64,000 nucleotides of DNA from Ancylobacter sp. WKF20. Its GTDB lineage: Bacteria; Pseudomonadota; Alphaproteobacteria; Rhizobiales; Xanthobacteraceae. Positions 15,276 to 24,926 of the stretch are shown here, one piece after another (position 1 is the first letter of the stretch; each line of letters opens with the position of its first letter). Below the pieces are notes generated by a model, which had not been told where the DNA came from, made no database searches, and saw only the letters and a list, made by a program, of their open reading frames with translations. A program made the position numbers and the translations under genes. The stretch lies in assembly GCF_029760895.1 (NCBI RefSeq), contig NZ_CP121679.1, positions 1,178,001 to 1,242,000 on the forward strand, read 5' to 3'.

Positions 15276-18032
15276 TTGTCCGATTCCGATACGACAAAGC
15301 CGGAGGGCGGCGGCCCTACGGACATCCGGCCCGTCTCCATCACGGAAGAACTTTCGCGTAGCTATCTCGACTACGCGATGAGCGTCATCGTTTCGCGCGC
15401 GCTGCCTGATGTGCGCGACGGGTTGAAGCCGGTGCATCGGCGCATCCTGTTCTCGATGCGCGAGAACAACTACACGCCCGAGCGGCCCTACAACAAATCC
15501 GCCCGCGTCACCGGCGACACGATGGGTAAGTACCATCCGCACGGCAACCTGGCGATTTATGACGCGCTGGTGCGCCTGGCGCAGGACTTCTCGTTGCGTC
15601 TGCCGCTGATCGACGGCCAGGGCAATTTCGGCTCCGTGGATGGTGATCCGCCGGCGGCCGAACGCTACACCGAGGTGCGCCTCGCCAAGTCGGCGATGGC
15701 GCTGCTGGACGATCTCGACAAGGACACGGTCGACTTTCAGGCCAACTATGACGGGCGCGAGCAGGAGCCGACCGTGCTCCCCGCGCGGTTGCCGAACCTG
15801 CTGGTCAATGGTGCGGGCGGCATCGCCGTCGGCATGGCGACCAACATCCCCCCGCATAATCTCGGCGAGGTGGTGGATGCCTGTATCGCGCTGATCGACG
15901 ATCCCTCGCTCGATGTCGAGAAGCTGCTGGACTATATCCACGGGCCGGATTTCCCCACCGGCGCGCTGATCCTCGGCCGCAGCGGTATTCGCCAGGCCTA
16001 TCTGACCGGGCGCGGCTCGGTGGTGATGCGCTCGCGCGCCACGATCGAGGAAATCCGCAAGGACCGCGACGCCATCATCGTCACCGAGATCCCGTATCAG
16101 GTGAACAAGGCGACGATGATCGAGCGCATCGCCGAGCTGGTGCGCGAGAAGCGGCTGGAAGGCATCGCCGAGATCCGCGACGAATCCTCCCGCGAGGGGA
16201 TGCGCGTCGTGTTCGAGATCAAGCGCGACGCCCAGGCCGAGGTGGTGCTGAACAACCTCTACCGCATGACCTCGCTGCAGACCTCCTTCGGCGCCAACAT
16301 GGTGGCGCTGAACGGCGGCAAGCCGGCGCTGATGAACCTGCTCGATCTGCTGACCGCTTTCGTCGCCTTCCGCGAGGATGTGGTTAGCCGGCGAACGAAG
16401 TTCCTTCTGCGCAAGGCGCGCGATCGGGCGCATGTGTTGGTGGGCCTTGCCATCGCCGTCGCCAATATCGACGAGATCATCCACACGATCCGCACCTCGC
16501 CCGATCCGGCGAGTGCGCGCGAGGCGCTGATGACGCGCGACTGGCCGGCGCTCGACGTCGCCCCGCTGATCGCGCTGATCGACGATCCGCGCCACCGGCT
16601 CGGCCCGGACAACACTTACCGGCTGTCCTTCGAGCAGGCGCGCGCCATCCTCGACCTGCGTCTGCAGCGCCTCACCGCGCTCGGCCGCGACGAGGTGGCG
16701 GACGAGCTCGACAAGATCGCCGTGGAGATCCGCGAATATCTCGACATTCTCGCCAGCCGAGAGCGCATCCGCACCATCGTCAAGGACGAACTCCTTGCGG
16801 TGAAAGCGGAATTCGGCACGCCGCGGAAGACCGAGATTATCGAGGCGGAAGGCGATTTCGAGGATGAAGACCTCATCGCCCGCGAGGACATGGTCGTCAC
16901 CGTCTCCCATGCGGGCTATGTGAAGCGTGTGCCGCTCTCGACCTATCGGGCGCAGCGGCGCGGCGGCAAGGGCCGCTCGGCGATGCAGACGCGCGACGAG
17001 GATTTCGTCACCCGCCTGTTCGTCGCCTCGACCCACGCGCCGGTGCTGTTCTTCTCGTCGAAGGGCCAGGTCTACAAGCTGAAGGTGTGGCGCCTCCCCA
17101 TCGCCGCCCCGCAGGCGCGCGGCAAGGCGCTGGTGAACATCCTGCCGCTAACCGAAGGCGAGCGCATCACCTCCATCATGGCGCTGCCGGACGAGGAGAC
17201 GTGGAGCCGGCTACAGATCATGTTCGCCACCACGGGCGGCACGGTCCGGCGCAACGAGCTGTCCGACTTCACCAATGTGAATCGTAACGGCAAGATCGCC
17301 ATGAAGCTGGAGGAGGGCGAGGCCATCGCCGACGTCCAGCTCTGCACCGAGCAGGACGACGTGCTGCTCACCAGTGCCAACGGCCAGTGCATCCGCTTCC
17401 CCGTCACCGAGGTGCGCGTCTTCAAGGGGCGTGACTCCATGGGCGTGCGCGGCATCCAGCTCGAGGGCGCCGACAAGCTCATCTCCATGGCCATCATCCG
17501 CCATGTGGAAGCCAGCGTCGAGGAGCGGGCGGCCTATACCAAGCTCGCCAACGCCATGCGTCGCAGCCAGAACGGCGCGGAAGCGGCCGGCGAGGAGCCG
17601 GAGGCGGTGATCGAGGCCGATGCCGAGGAAGCCGTCGCCGTGCCGGCCGATATCGACCAGGCGCGCTATATCGAGATGGGCGCGGCCGAGCAGTTCATCC
17701 TGACGCTCTCCGAGAATGGCTACGGCAAGCGCACCTCGTCCTATGAGTACCGCACCACGCGGCGCGGCGGTAAGGGCATCGTCGCCATGGCGGTCAATGA
17801 CCGCAACGGGCCCCTCATCGCCTCCTTCCCGGTGGATGAGGGTGACCAGATCATGCTGGTGACCGATGGCGGCCAGCTCATCCGCTGCCCGGTGAACGGC
17901 ATCCGCATCGTCGGGCGCGGCAGCCAGGGCGTCATCGTGTTCGACACGGCGGAGGACGAGAAGGTCGTCTCGGTCGAGCGCGTGAGCGAGGACGAGGCGG
18001 AAGCCGAGGACGGCGCGGGCGCCGAGGAATGA
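15276..18032 (+). CDS. gyrA: DNA gyrase subunit A
   Basis: A 918-residue type II topoisomerase subunit that, with GyrB, introduces negative supercoils. It shows [30 protein letters not shown] (start of the breakage-reunion domain), the active-site tyrosine region with AERYTEVRL, and C-terminal beta-pinwheel repeats including the GyrA box QRRGGKG near residue 565. An acidic insert near 770-790 ([15 protein letters not shown]) and an acidic tail are seen, as in other alphaproteobacteria. The best start is TTG at 15276 (reads [12 protein letters not shown]) since no ATG with ribosome binding site exists before the conserved core. Confidence 0.97.
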   Translation: MSDSDTTKPEGGGPTDIRPVSITEELSRSYLDYAMSVIVSRALPDVRDGLKPVHRRILFSMRENNYTPERPYNKSARVTGDTMGKYHPHGNLAIYDALVRLAQDFSLRLPLIDGQGNFGSVDGDPPAAERYTEVRLAKSAMALLDDLDKDTVDFQANYDGREQEPTVLPARLPNLLVNGAGGIAVGMATNIPPHNLGEVVDACIALIDDPSLDVEKLLDYIHGPDFPTGALILGRSGIRQAYLTGRGSVVMRSRATIEEIRKDRDAIIVTEIPYQVNKATMIERIAELVREKRLEGIAEIRDESSREGMRVVFEIKRDAQAEVVLNNLYRMTSLQTSFGANMVALNGGKPALMNLLDLLTAFVAFREDVVSRRTKFLLRKARDRAHVLVGLAIAVANIDEIIHTIRTSPDPASAREALMTRDWPALDVAPLIALIDDPRHRLGPDNTYRLSFEQARAILDLRLQRLTALGRDEVADELDKIAVEIREYLDILASRERIRTIVKDELLAVKAEFGTPRKTEIIEAEGDFEDEDLIAREDMVVTVSHAGYVKRVPLSTYRAQRRGGKGRSAMQTRDEDFVTRLFVASTHAPVLFFSSKGQVYKLKVWRLPIAAPQARGKALVNILPLTEGERITSIMALPDEETWSRLQIMFATTGGTVRRNELSDFTNVNRNGKIAMKLEEGEAIADVQLCTEQDDVLLTSANGQCIRFPVTEVRVFKGRDSMGVRGIQLEGADKLISMAIIRHVEASVEERAAYTKLANAMRRSQNGAEAAGEEPEAVIEADAEEAVAVPADIDQARYIEMGAAEQFILTLSENGYGKRTSSYEYRTTRRGGKGIVAMAVNDRNGPLIASFPVDEGDQIMLVTDGGQLIRCPVNGIRIVGRGSQGVIVFDTAEDEKVVSVERVSEDEAEAEDGAGAEE

Positions 18033-18075
18033 TCCCGCGCGGCCGCCTGCCGTGAATGGCCAGAAACACGCGGAG

Positions 18076-18098
18076 CGGCGCCGGTAACGGCGCCGTTT
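18076..18098 (+). terminator. Putative rho-independent terminator of gyrA
   Basis: An 8-bp stem CGGCGCCG/CGGCGCCG with a GTAA tetraloop followed by TTT lies 43 bases after the gyrA stop. The short T-run makes it a weak but plausible terminator. Confidence 0.6.
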
Positions 18099-18192
18099 CC
18101 ATGTCGGGCGGCCATTGCGGGCAGGTTCCAATGGCGCGCCGCCTGCCAGGAAACAAAGGGCTTCCACGGGAAGCGACGTCGACGAGGATCTC

Positions 18193-18774
18193 ATGCGCCG
18201 TATCTGCGTCTTTCTCGGCTCCAATGCCGGCCGCCGCCCCGCCTATCGCGAGGCCGCCGCCGCCCTCGGGCGGGCGCTCGCGGAGCAGGGCATCGGCCTC
18301 GTTTATGGTGGCTCGTCCGTCGGGCTGATGGGCGTGCTCGCCGATGCCGCGCTGGCCGCCGGCGGCGAGGTGATCGGCATCATCCCGCAGCGCCTTGTCG
18401 ACAAGGAGGTCGCTCATCACGGCCTCGCCGATCTGCGCATCGTCACCTCCATGCACGAGCGCAAGGCGCAGATGGCCGAGCTGGCCGACGCCTTCGTCGC
18501 GCTGCCGGGCGGGGCTGGCACGCTGGAGGAGCTGTTCGAGGTGTGGACCTGGGCCCAGCTCGGCAACCACACCAAGCCCTGCGCGGTGCTGGATGTGGAG
18601 GGCTATTACCACAGCCTGTTGACCTTCCTCGATCACACGGTGGAGGAAGGCTTCATGCGGCGGGAGCATCGCGACATGCTGGTGGTGGCGGACAGCCCGG
18701 CGGAGCTTCTTGGCAAACTCGCCGCCTATCGCGCGCCCACCGTCACCAAATGGATCGACGGCCACGAACGCTAG
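18193..18774 (+). CDS. LOG family protein (cytokinin riboside 5'-monophosphate phosphoribohydrolase-like)
   Basis: A 193-residue Rossmann-fold protein of the TIGR00730/LOG family. It starts [15 protein letters not shown], has [15 protein letters not shown], the SMHERKAQM segment and the catalytic/nucleotide-binding [16 protein letters not shown]. Relatives hydrolyse nucleotide 5'-monophosphates to base and ribose phosphate; in bacteria the physiological substrate is often unknown. It begins at ATG 18193 and stands alone downstream of the gyrA terminator. Confidence 0.9.
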   Translation: MRRICVFLGSNAGRRPAYREAAAALGRALAEQGIGLVYGGSSVGLMGVLADAALAAGGEVIGIIPQRLVDKEVAHHGLADLRIVTSMHERKAQMAELADAFVALPGGAGTLEELFEVWTWAQLGNHTKPCAVLDVEGYYHSLLTFLDHTVEEGFMRREHRDMLVVADSPAELLGKLAAYRAPTVTKWIDGHER

Positions 18775-18862
18775 AACGCCGCAACGGCAGGTCGCGGGTC
18801 GGCCGGCGCTTGCGTCCGGCCGTGCGGACGGCTAACCCTTGCCGCGCATCACGAGAGTGCCC

Positions 18863-19369
18863 ATGAGCGCCGCGCGGACCGCTTTTTATCCCGGATCCTT
18901 CGATCCGCCGACCAACGGCCATGTGGAAGTGGCGCGCGCCGCCGCCCGGCTGGCCGATCGGCTGGTCATCGGCGTCGGCATCCATCCCGGCAAGACACCT
19001 CTGTTCACCGCCGAGGAGCGGCTCGACCTCCTGCGCGAGGTGTTCGAGCCGATTGCGGAAGCCGAGGGCGCGCGCCTCGACTGCGTAACCTTCGACAATC
19101 TGGTGGTCGACGCCGCCGAAGCGCAGGGCGCGCATCTGCTCATCCGCGGCCTGCGTGACGGTACCGATCTCGATTATGAAATGCAGATGGCCGGCATGAA
19201 TGCGGTGCTGAAACCCGCCGTGCAGACCATTTTCCTGCCGGCCTCGCCCATTGCCCGCCCTATCACCGCCACGCTGGTCAGGCAGATCGCCGCCATGGGT
19301 GGTGACGTCTCCGCCTTCGTCCCGCCGGCCGTTCTGGCCCGGCTCACCGCGCGTTTTCCGCGGCGCTGA
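18863..19369 (+). CDS. coaD: Phosphopantetheine adenylyltransferase
   Basis: A 168-residue nucleotidyltransferase catalysing the fourth step of coenzyme A synthesis (4'-phosphopantetheine + ATP to dephospho-CoA). The sequence has [20 protein letters not shown], with the T/N-x-GH nucleotide motif, [21 protein letters not shown], and near the C-terminus [21 protein letters not shown], which aligns with the ISSTxVR segment. The first motif has GHVEVA where GHLDII is commoner, a mild change. Start at 18863. Confidence 0.94.
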   Translation: MSAARTAFYPGSFDPPTNGHVEVARAAARLADRLVIGVGIHPGKTPLFTAEERLDLLREVFEPIAEAEGARLDCVTFDNLVVDAAEAQGAHLLIRGLRDGTDLDYEMQMAGMNAVLKPAVQTIFLPASPIARPITATLVRQIAAMGGDVSAFVPPAVLARLTARFPRR

Positions 19370-19411
19370 TGTTTGGCGGCTCACCCGCCGTCGTTCAACG
19401 GAGTTCCTTCC

Positions 19412-19966
19412 ATGATCCGTAGCCTGTTTGCCGCCTTCGCCCTCACTGTCGCGCTGGCCGTGCCGGCGATGGCGCAGGCGCCGAAGCTGCCGCCGAATGT
19501 CGATCCGCAGAACACGATCATCATGCAGACCACCAAGGGCCCGGTGATCTTCGTGCTGCGCGCCGACATCGCCCCCAAACACGCCGAGCGCATCAAGACG
19601 CTGGCGCGCGAGGGCTATTACGACAACGTGCCGTTCCACCGCGTGATCGAGGGCTTCATGGCCCAGACCGGCGATGGCCAATATGGCAATGGCACGGGCG
19701 GCTCGCGCTACCCGAACCTGCCGGCCGAGTTCTCCAACGTGCCCTTCAAGCGCGGCACGGTGGGCATGGCCCGTGCCTCCGCCCCGAACAGCGCCAACTC
19801 GCAGTTCTTCATCACCTTCGGTGACGCCTCCTTCCTGAACGGCCAGTACACGGTCATCGGCGAGGTCGTCTCCGGCATGGAGAATGTCGACAAGATCAAG
19901 CGCGGCGAGCCGGTTCAGAACCCCGACAAGATCGTTTCGATGAAGGTCGCCGCGGACGTCAAGTAA
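19412..19966 (+). CDS. Exported peptidyl-prolyl cis-trans isomerase (cyclophilin)
   Basis: A 184-residue cyclophilin with an N-terminal signal peptide (IRSLFAAFALTVALAVPAMAQA, cleavage after AMA). The domain shows YYDNVPFHRVIEGFMAQTGD with the catalytic arginine and phenylalanine region, RGTVGMARASAPNSANSQFFI and the end VQNPDKIVSMKV. It should speed proline isomerisation of proteins in the periplasm. The next gene is a cytoplasmic paralogue sharing long identical stretches, so the pair arose by duplication. Confidence 0.93.
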   Translation: MIRSLFAAFALTVALAVPAMAQAPKLPPNVDPQNTIIMQTTKGPVIFVLRADIAPKHAERIKTLAREGYYDNVPFHRVIEGFMAQTGDGQYGNGTGGSRYPNLPAEFSNVPFKRGTVGMARASAPNSANSQFFITFGDASFLNGQYTVIGEVVSGMENVDKIKRGEPVQNPDKIVSMKVAADVK

Positions 19967-20007
19967 GACGCCGCGTGCCGCCGATCCCCGTTTCCAAGGA
20001 GAGACTT

Positions 20008-20469
20008 ATGTCTGACGCTGCCAACTTTCTGCTGCTCGAGACCACCCAGGGCCCGGTCAAGATCAAGTTCCGCCCGGACCTCGCGCCGAACCATGTCGCG
20101 CGCATTGCCGAGCTCGCCACGCAGGGCTTCTATGACAACGTGCCGTTCCATCGCGTGATCGAAGGCTTCATGGCCCAGACCGGCGACGGCCAGTTCGGCA
20201 ACGGCACGGGCGGCTCGGGCAAGAAGCTGAAGGCCGAGTTCAATGCCGGCCGTCACGTGCGCGGCACGGCCTCGATGGCCCGCGCCCAGCACCCCGATTC
20301 CGGCGACAGCCAGTTCTTCATCTGCTTCGCCAACGCTTCCTTCCTCGACGGCCAGTACACCGTGTGGGGCGAGGTCGTGGAAGGCATGGAGAATGTCGAC
20401 AAGGTGAAGCGGGGCGAGCCGGTGCAGAACCCCGACAAGATCGTCAAGGCGAGCGTCTCCGCCGCCTGA
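20008..20469 (+). CDS. Cytoplasmic peptidyl-prolyl cis-trans isomerase (cyclophilin B type)
   Basis: A 153-residue cyclophilin without signal peptide. It shares FYDNVPFHRVIEGFMAQTGD and DGQYTV...GEVV with the upstream exported paralogue, and has RGTASMARAQHPDSGDSQFFI for the substrate groove. It starts at ATG 20008, with AAGGAGAG seven to twelve bases upstream, and follows the exported copy by 41 bases, so the two are probably one operon working on either side of the inner membrane. Confidence 0.93.
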   Translation: MSDAANFLLLETTQGPVKIKFRPDLAPNHVARIAELATQGFYDNVPFHRVIEGFMAQTGDGQFGNGTGGSGKKLKAEFNAGRHVRGTASMARAQHPDSGDSQFFICFANASFLDGQYTVWGEVVEGMENVDKVKRGEPVQNPDKIVKASVSAA

Positions 20470-20490
20470 TCCCGAGCATCTGGACGAGGC

Positions 20491-20526
20491 GTCATCCCGG
20501 AGGTGCGCGAGCACGCTCCGGGATCG
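20491..20526. repeat. Intergenic palindromic repeat (ATCCCGGA/TCCGGGAT)
   Basis: The 79-base gap before queA contains an inverted repeat with arms ATCCCGGA and TCCGGGAT around a GC-rich loop. The same arms recur at 22803, which fits the dispersed GTCATCCCGG palindromes common between genes in Hyphomicrobiales genomes. Confidence 0.6.
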
Positions 20527-20551
20527 CTGTTTCTGAAGCTGAGTTTTCGCG

Positions 20552-21637
20552 ATGCGTGTCGACCTGTTCGATTTCGAGCTGCCCAATGAGCGGATCGCGC
20601 TGCGCCCGGTCTCGCCACGCGACGCGGCGCGGCTGCTGGTGGTGCGCGCCGGCGGCGATCCCGAGCTGACCGATGCCCGGGTGAGCGACCTGCCGGACAT
20701 CCTCCAGCCCGGCGACGCGCTGGTGGTGAACGACACCCGCGTGCTGCCCGCGCGTCTCGTCGGTATCCGCCGCCGCGACAGCTCGCAGGGCGAGGGCGTC
20801 GAGGTCGAGGCGATGCTGCACAAGCGCATCGCCCCCGATAGCTGGCTGGCCCTCGCCCGGCCGGGCAAGCGCCTCGCACCGGGCGACATCATCGTCTTCG
20901 CCTCACCCGACGGGGGCCACACGCTCAAGGCGACGCTGGAGGCGAAGGGTGAGGGCGGCGAGGTGACGCTTCGCTTCGTTGGGGCCGGCGCCGAACTCGA
21001 CGCAGCGATCGCGCTGATCGGCCATATTCCGCTGCCGCCTTACATCGCCGCCAAGCGGGCCGATGATGCGCAGGACCGGCTGGACTACCAGACCATGTTC
21101 GCCAATCAGGAAGGCTCGGTCGCCGCGCCCACCGCCGGGCTGCACTTCACGCCCGAGCTGATCCGCCGGCTGGAGCAGCGCGGTGTCGAGACGCATCGCG
21201 TCACGCTGCATGTCGGTGCCGGCACGTTCCTGCCCGTGAAGGTTAACGACACCAGCGAACACCGGATGCATGCCGAATGGGGCGAGGTCTCCGCCGCTAC
21301 CGCTGCCGCCCTGACCGCCGTGAAGGCGCGGGGCGGGCGGGTCGTCACCGTCGGCACCACGGCGACGCGGCTGATCGAAAGCGCCGCCGGCGTGGATGGC
21401 TCGCTTCACGCGTGGAGCGGCGAGACCGACATCTTCATCACGCCCGGCTACCGCTTCCGCTTCACCGACGGGATGATGACCAATTTCCACCTGCCGCGCT
21501 CGACGCTGGTGATGCTGGTTGCCGCCTTCATCGGTCATGACGAGCAGAAGCGCGCCTATGCCCACGCGATTGCGACGGGCTATCGCTTCTATTCCTATGG
21601 CGACGCCTGCCTTTTGCTGCCAAAAGCCCGCGCATGA
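20552..21637 (+). CDS. queA: S-adenosylmethionine:tRNA ribosyltransferase-isomerase
   Basis: A 361-residue enzyme that turns the preQ1 base of tRNA into epoxyqueuosine using the ribosyl group of AdoMet. Family blocks: [24 protein letters not shown] at the N-terminus, [56 protein letters not shown] and [25 protein letters not shown]. The full family length is present. Its stop overlaps the start of tgt, the preceding step of the same pathway, so the two are coupled. Confidence 0.96.
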   Translation: MRVDLFDFELPNERIALRPVSPRDAARLLVVRAGGDPELTDARVSDLPDILQPGDALVVNDTRVLPARLVGIRRRDSSQGEGVEVEAMLHKRIAPDSWLALARPGKRLAPGDIIVFASPDGGHTLKATLEAKGEGGEVTLRFVGAGAELDAAIALIGHIPLPPYIAAKRADDAQDRLDYQTMFANQEGSVAAPTAGLHFTPELIRRLEQRGVETHRVTLHVGAGTFLPVKVNDTSEHRMHAEWGEVSAATAAALTAVKARGGRVVTVGTTATRLIESAAGVDGSLHAWSGETDIFITPGYRFRFTDGMMTNFHLPRSTLVMLVAAFIGHDEQKRAYAHAIATGYRFYSYGDACLLLPKARA

Positions 21638-22773
21638 ACGAACAGATCGACTTCCACTATCGCCTGAAAGCCACCGATGGCGCGGCTCGCCTCGGCGAGG
21701 TCGTGACCCCGCGCGGCATCATCCGCACGCCGGCCTTCATGCCAGTCGGAACCGCCGCGACGGTGAAGGGCATGTACCCGCAGCAGGTGCGCGAACTCGG
21801 CGCCGACATCCTGCTCGGCAACACCTATCATCTGATGCTGCGCCCCACCGCCGAGCGGGTAGCGGAGCTCGGCGGCCTGCATAGCTTCATGCGCTGGCCG
21901 CACCCGATCCTCACCGATTCCGGCGGCTTCCAGATCATGTCGCTGGCGGCGCTGCGTAAGATGAACGAGAAGGGCGTCACCTTCCGCTCGCACATCGACG
22001 GCTCCTATCACGAGCTGTCGCCGGAGCGCTCGGTGGAGATCCAGGGCCTGCTCGGCTCGGACATCCAGATGCAGCTCGACGAATGCGTGAGACTGCCGGC
22101 CACCAAGGACGAGATCGCCCGTGCGCTGCGCCTTTCGCTGCGCTGGGCGGAGCGGTCGAAGAAGGCGTTCGAGAGCCAGCCAAAGGGCAGGGCGCTGTTC
22201 GGCATCGTGCAGGGCGGTGACGACCCGGCGCTGCGCGAGGAATCCGCGCGCGGCCTCGTCGATATCGACTTCCCCGGCTATTCCATCGGCGGCCTCGCGG
22301 TTGGCGAGCCGCAGGCGGTGATGCTGGCGATGATCGAGGTGGTCGCGCCGATCCTGCCGACGCACAAGCCGCGCTATCTGATGGGCGTCGGCACGCCCGA
22401 CGACATGATCGAGGCAGTCGCGCGCGGGGTCGACATGTTCGACTGCGTGATGCCGACCCGCGCCGGCCGGCACGCGCTGGCCTTCACCCGCTTCGGCAAG
22501 ATCAATCTGAAGAACGCCCGGCACGCCAATGATCCGCGCCCGCTGGACGAGGAAAGCGGCTGCCCGGCGGCGCGGGACTATTCGCGCGCCTATCTCCACC
22601 ACCTCATCCGCTGCGACGAGATGTTGGGCTCCATGCTGCTGACCTGGGTGAACCTCGCCTATTACCAGAGCCTGATGGCCGGCGCGCGGGCCGCCATCGG
22701 CGAGGGACGCTTCGAGGCGTACAAGGCCGAGGTGAAGGAAGGCTGGGCGCGCGGCGACATTCCGGCGCGCTGA
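21634..22773 (+). CDS. tgt: tRNA-guanine transglycosylase
   Basis: A 379-residue enzyme that exchanges guanine-34 of certain tRNAs for preQ1. Catalytic and structural parts are visible: [29 protein letters not shown] with the first aspartate, [32 protein letters not shown], and [20 protein letters not shown] with the nucleophilic aspartate. The zinc site is C-x-x-x-R-x... region [26 protein letters not shown] overlap with queA marks a queA-tgt operon for queuosine synthesis. Confidence 0.96.
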   Translation: MNEQIDFHYRLKATDGAARLGEVVTPRGIIRTPAFMPVGTAATVKGMYPQQVRELGADILLGNTYHLMLRPTAERVAELGGLHSFMRWPHPILTDSGGFQIMSLAALRKMNEKGVTFRSHIDGSYHELSPERSVEIQGLLGSDIQMQLDECVRLPATKDEIARALRLSLRWAERSKKAFESQPKGRALFGIVQGGDDPALREESARGLVDIDFPGYSIGGLAVGEPQAVMLAMIEVVAPILPTHKPRYLMGVGTPDDMIEAVARGVDMFDCVMPTRAGRHALAFTRFGKINLKNARHANDPRPLDEESGCPAARDYSRAYLHHLIRCDEMLGSMLLTWVNLAYYQSLMAGARAAIGEGRFEAYKAEVKEGWARGDIPAR

Positions 22774-22789
22774 GGCGCGATAGCGCGCC
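22774..22789 (+). terminator. Possible weak terminator after tgt
   Basis: Directly after the tgt stop a stem GGCGCG/CGCGCC with ATAG loop is followed by CTTAG. The stem is short and the T-run almost absent, so this is tentative. Confidence 0.35.
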
Positions 22790-22802
22790 CTTAGACGACG
22801 TC

Positions 22803-22885
22803 ATCCCGGACGGGCCATCGGCCCGGTCCGGGATCGCGTGATATCGGAGGACGGTCCCGGCTCCGCGCGTCGCGCGGTCCGGGAC
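22803..22885. repeat. Two palindromic repeats of the GTCATCCCGG type
   Basis: Two inverted repeats lie between tgt and the convergent wrbA-like gene: arms ATCCCGGA/TCCGGGAT at 22803-22834, and GTCCCGG/CCGGGAC at 22854-22885. The first has the same arms as the repeat at 20491. They could also act as bidirectional RNA hairpins at the ends of the facing genes. Confidence 0.6.
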
Positions 22886-22902
22886 AACGTCGCGATGGTC
22901 GA

Positions 22903-23502
22903 TCAGCCGTGCAGCTTGGCGGCGATGGTTGCCACATGCTTGCCCTGGAAGCGGGCGCCGGCGAGTTCGACCTCGGAAGGCTGGCGCGAGCCGTCGCCGT
23001 CGGTGATCGTCGCGGCGCCGTAGGGCGAGCCGCCCTTGATCTCATCTAGGCCCATCTGGCCGGCGAAGGCGTAGGGCAGGCCGACCACGACCATGCCGTG
23101 ATGCAGCAGCGTCGGGACGAAGCCGAGAATGGTGGATTCCTGGCCGCCATGCTGGGTCGCGGAGGAAGTGAACACCGAACCGACCTTGCCGACCAGCGCA
23201 CCGGCGAACCACAGGCCACCGGTCTGGTCGATGAAGCTGCGCAGCTGCGAGGCGACGGAGCCGAAGCGGGTGCCCGAGCCGAAGATGATGGCGTCGTAAT
23301 TCTTCAGGTCGTCCACGGTGGCGACCGGCGCCTTCTGGTCGAGCTTGAAGTGGTTCGCCTTGGCGATGTCTTCCGGCACCGTCTCGGGAACGCGCTTCAC
23401 GTCGACAGTCGCGCCAGCTTCGCGGGCGCCCTCGGCGACGGCCTCCGCCATGGTCTCGATGTGACCATAGGTCGAGTAGTAGAGAACGAGAACTTTGGCC
23501 AT
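22903..23502 (-). CDS. wrbA: NAD(P)H:quinone oxidoreductase, WrbA type flavoprotein
   Basis: A 199-residue flavodoxin-like protein. It begins [25 protein letters not shown], the FMN phosphate-binding loop, and carries [36 protein letters not shown] and [17 protein letters not shown], all typical of WrbA. The enzyme reduces quinones with two electrons and protects against oxidative stress. The start at 23502 has AAGGAG eight bases upstream. It is a single gene ending opposite tgt. Confidence 0.93.
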   Translation of the reverse strand: MAKVLVLYYSTYGHIETMAEAVAEGAREAGATVDVKRVPETVPEDIAKANHFKLDQKAPVATVDDLKNYDAIIFGSGTRFGSVASQLRSFIDQTGGLWFAGALVGKVGSVFTSSATQHGGQESTILGFVPTLLHHGMVVVGLPYAFAGQMGLDEIKGGSPYGAATITDGDGSRQPSEVELAGARFQGKHVATIAAKLHG

Positions 23503-23758
23503 GGGATCAACTCCTTGGGTCGGATCGCCGGACCGGGTGCGGCCCTGCTGAATGCGTGGCGCGAAGCTAGTACCGGCACCTTCATGGCGAAAGCGGTATG
23601 ATCGACAGAGCGATCTTGCAGCCGTGCAATAGACGCCTGGACGACAGCAGCGGCGTGCATCCCGGCAATCGCTCCACACGCCGGCTGTGCGCGACCACTG
23701 CCCGCGACCATGGGCGGCTTGCCAAGGCCGGTCGAAACCCTTAATCCCCCCGGCGTGG

Positions 23759-23834
23759 GAGCCCGTAGCTCAGCAGGTAGAGCACGTGACTTTTAATCAT
23801 GGGGTCCTGGGTTCGAGTCCCAGCGGGCTCACCA
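23759..23834 (+). tRNA. tRNA-Lys (anticodon UUU)
   Basis: A full cloverleaf of 76 bases with encoded CCA: acceptor GAGCCCG/CGGGCTC, D arm with TAGCTCAGC, anticodon stem CGTGA/TCATG with loop CTTTTAA (anticodon TTT at 23792-23794), T arm CTGGG-TTCGAGT-CCCAG and ACCA. The anticodon loop and the stretch after it are shared with the remnant at 63175, so the 3' part was most likely brought in by the prophage. Confidence 0.96.
23789..23806 (+). other. attL core of the tRNA-Lys prophage
   Basis: The 18 bases ACTTTTAATCATGGGGTC span the anticodon loop, the 3' anticodon stem and part of the variable loop of tRNA-Lys and occur identically at 63175. Crossover in the anticodon loop is usual for tyrosine integrases that use tRNA genes. 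Confidence 0.88.
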
Positions 23835-23836
23835 CA

Positions 23837-24193
23837 TTATAAGCCCTTGCCATGATGGGGCTTTTTGCGACTGGCGCGCGCCTCTGCAATGAGAACATCA
23901 GCAGAACGTGCGACCCTTGCGACGGGGTCGCACGGTCGCACGTGCGACTTTTGTTCCTCAACCCCATGTTTTTCGGGGCGCCACATGCCACCCATGGCGC
24001 CCGCCAGTTCGACCAGGAGGCGCCGCACGCGGGCGTCATCGAGCGGGATCCGCAGCGCCGGCACGGGGTCGCCATCCACAGGCGCCAGCTCGATCACCAG
24101 CTCGGCCGTCTGCCGCGTCGGCCGCACGATGCGCGGGCCGATCTGGGGATGAAGCCGGATGCCGGCCGACTTATCGCTGCTCGATTCGGCCAA
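23837..24193 (-). CDS. Hypothetical protein at the end of the lysis block (118 aa)
   Basis: A 118-residue protein starting MAESSSDKSAGIRLHPQ. Its first 75 residues look like a folded beta-rich domain (TAELVIELAPVDGDPVPALRIPLDDARVRRLL), the rest is basic and irregular and ends 3 bases from the tRNA CCA end. That C-terminal part is encoded by a stretch with repeated GTCGCAC/GTGCGAC elements next to attL, so the last residues may have been formed by integration. I recognise no family. It overlaps the upstream gene by 23 bases. Confidence 0.5.
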   Translation of the reverse strand: MAESSSDKSAGIRLHPQIGPRIVRPTRQTAELVIELAPVDGDPVPALRIPLDDARVRRLLVELAGAMGGMWRPEKHGVEEQKSHVRPCDPVARVARSADVLIAEARASRKKPHHGKGL

Positions 24194-24470
24194 GGCGGGT
24201 GTCCAGCTTCTCGACGGTCTTGGAAAGGGCGATCACCTGCTCGTCGGTGCGCACCCACCGCTGCATCAGATCCGTCTGCATCATGATCTGCTGCGCCTGC
24301 TGCGACGACTGCGCTTCCAGCAGGCCAAGCCGCATGGTCAGCTGGCCGTAGGCATAGCCGGCGCCCAGCAGCACCGAGAGCAGGGCGCCCAGATTGATCG
24401 GGTTCAGCGTGAAGTCCAGCCGCAGGCGCGGCCGGGGCGTGGTGCCGTGCGGGCGCGGCATGTCGTTCAT
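24171..24470 (-). CDS. Small membrane protein, holin candidate (99 aa)
   Basis: A 99-residue protein with one clear membrane segment at about residues 26-46 (INLGALLSVLLGAGYAYGQ) followed by a long helical region with heptad character (LGLLEAQSSQQAQQIMMQTDLMQRW ... VIALSKTVEKLDTRLGR). It is encoded directly downstream of endolysin and the two spanin genes, with an ATGA overlap with the outer spanin, so a lysis role is likely. A single-helix holin or an accessory factor are both possible; no known holin family is recognised. Confidence 0.55.
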   Translation of the reverse strand: MNDMPRPHGTTPRPRLRLDFTLNPINLGALLSVLLGAGYAYGQLTMRLGLLEAQSSQQAQQIMMQTDLMQRWVRTDEQVIALSKTVEKLDTRLGRIEQR

Positions 24471-24664
24471 GGGCGCCACCCGCACACGGTCTCGCCCGCC
24501 TGGTTATGCGCCTTCACCTGGCGGATGGTGGCGTCCGTGTCGGCGTCAGCCCAGCGGATCGGCTGGAACACGTCGCACACGGCCTTACCCGTCGTCCCGC
24601 TTCCAGCCGTCGTTGTCGCGCAGCCGCCCAGCAGCAGCGTCACGGTCAGCGCGGGCGCGAGCAT
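24467..24664 (-). CDS. Outer-membrane spanin lipoprotein (Rz1-like)
   Basis: A 65-residue lipoprotein: signal peptide MLAPALTVTLLLGGC with lipobox LGGC, then a short mature part of about 50 residues. It starts inside the inner-spanin gene in another frame (80-base overlap), which is the classic Rz/Rz1 arrangement. AGGAAGGG upstream of ATG 24664 supports this start over the longer in-frame one. The mature part is less proline-rich than lambda Rz1. With the inner spanin it would fuse inner and outer membranes at the last step of lysis. Confidence 0.7.
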   Translation of the reverse strand: MLAPALTVTLLLGGCATTTAGSGTTGKAVCDVFQPIRWADADTDATIRQVKAHNQAGETVCGWRP

Positions 24665-24926
24665 CAGCACCCTTCCTGCGAATGTCGTCGGCAAGGGTTT
24701 GCTCCTTTTCTCGGGCGCGGGTCTGGGCGCCGGCCGCGCCATGGTTGCGGCCGGCGAGATAGGCGAGGAAGGCGGCGCCGGCGGCGAGCGCGGCCGCGCG
24801 CAGCGGGGCGGGCATCAGCAGCCAGAACGGGCGCCACACCGACCAGGTGGCCGCGAGCAGCACCACGACGCCGGCGAGCCAGAGCCACCAGGGGCTGTTG
24901 TCGAGCAGCCAGCCCAGGGCGCTCAT
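24585..24926 (-). CDS. Inner-membrane spanin (Rz-like)
   Basis: A 113-residue protein with two hydrophobic segments, residues 10-35 (PWWLWLAGVVVLLAATWSV) and 42-60 (LRAAALAAGAAFLAYLAG), then a charged helical C-terminal part (QTRAREKEQTLADDIRRKG ... RADRDAAAGRLRD) as expected of the periplasmic coiled coil of an i-spanin. Two membrane segments instead of one is unusual. Its position between endolysin and a nested lipoprotein gene is the main argument. Start overlaps the endolysin stop (ATGA). Confidence 0.6.
   Translation of the reverse strand: MSALGWLLDNSPWWLWLAGVVVLLAATWSVWRPFWLLMPAPLRAAALAAGAAFLAYLAGRNHGAAGAQTRAREKEQTLADDIRRKGADARARADRDAAAGRLRDNDGWKRDDG

Noticed and set aside
15234..17036. 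600-codon minus-strand frame across gyrA
   Set aside because: Antisense shadow of gyrA with Asp/His/Arg-rich translation; gyrA itself is certain.
23872..23965. Repeated GTCGCAC/GTGCGAC elements near attL as integrase arm sites
   Set aside because: They fall within the end of a possible coding frame and have no counterpart near attR, so arm sites are not supported.
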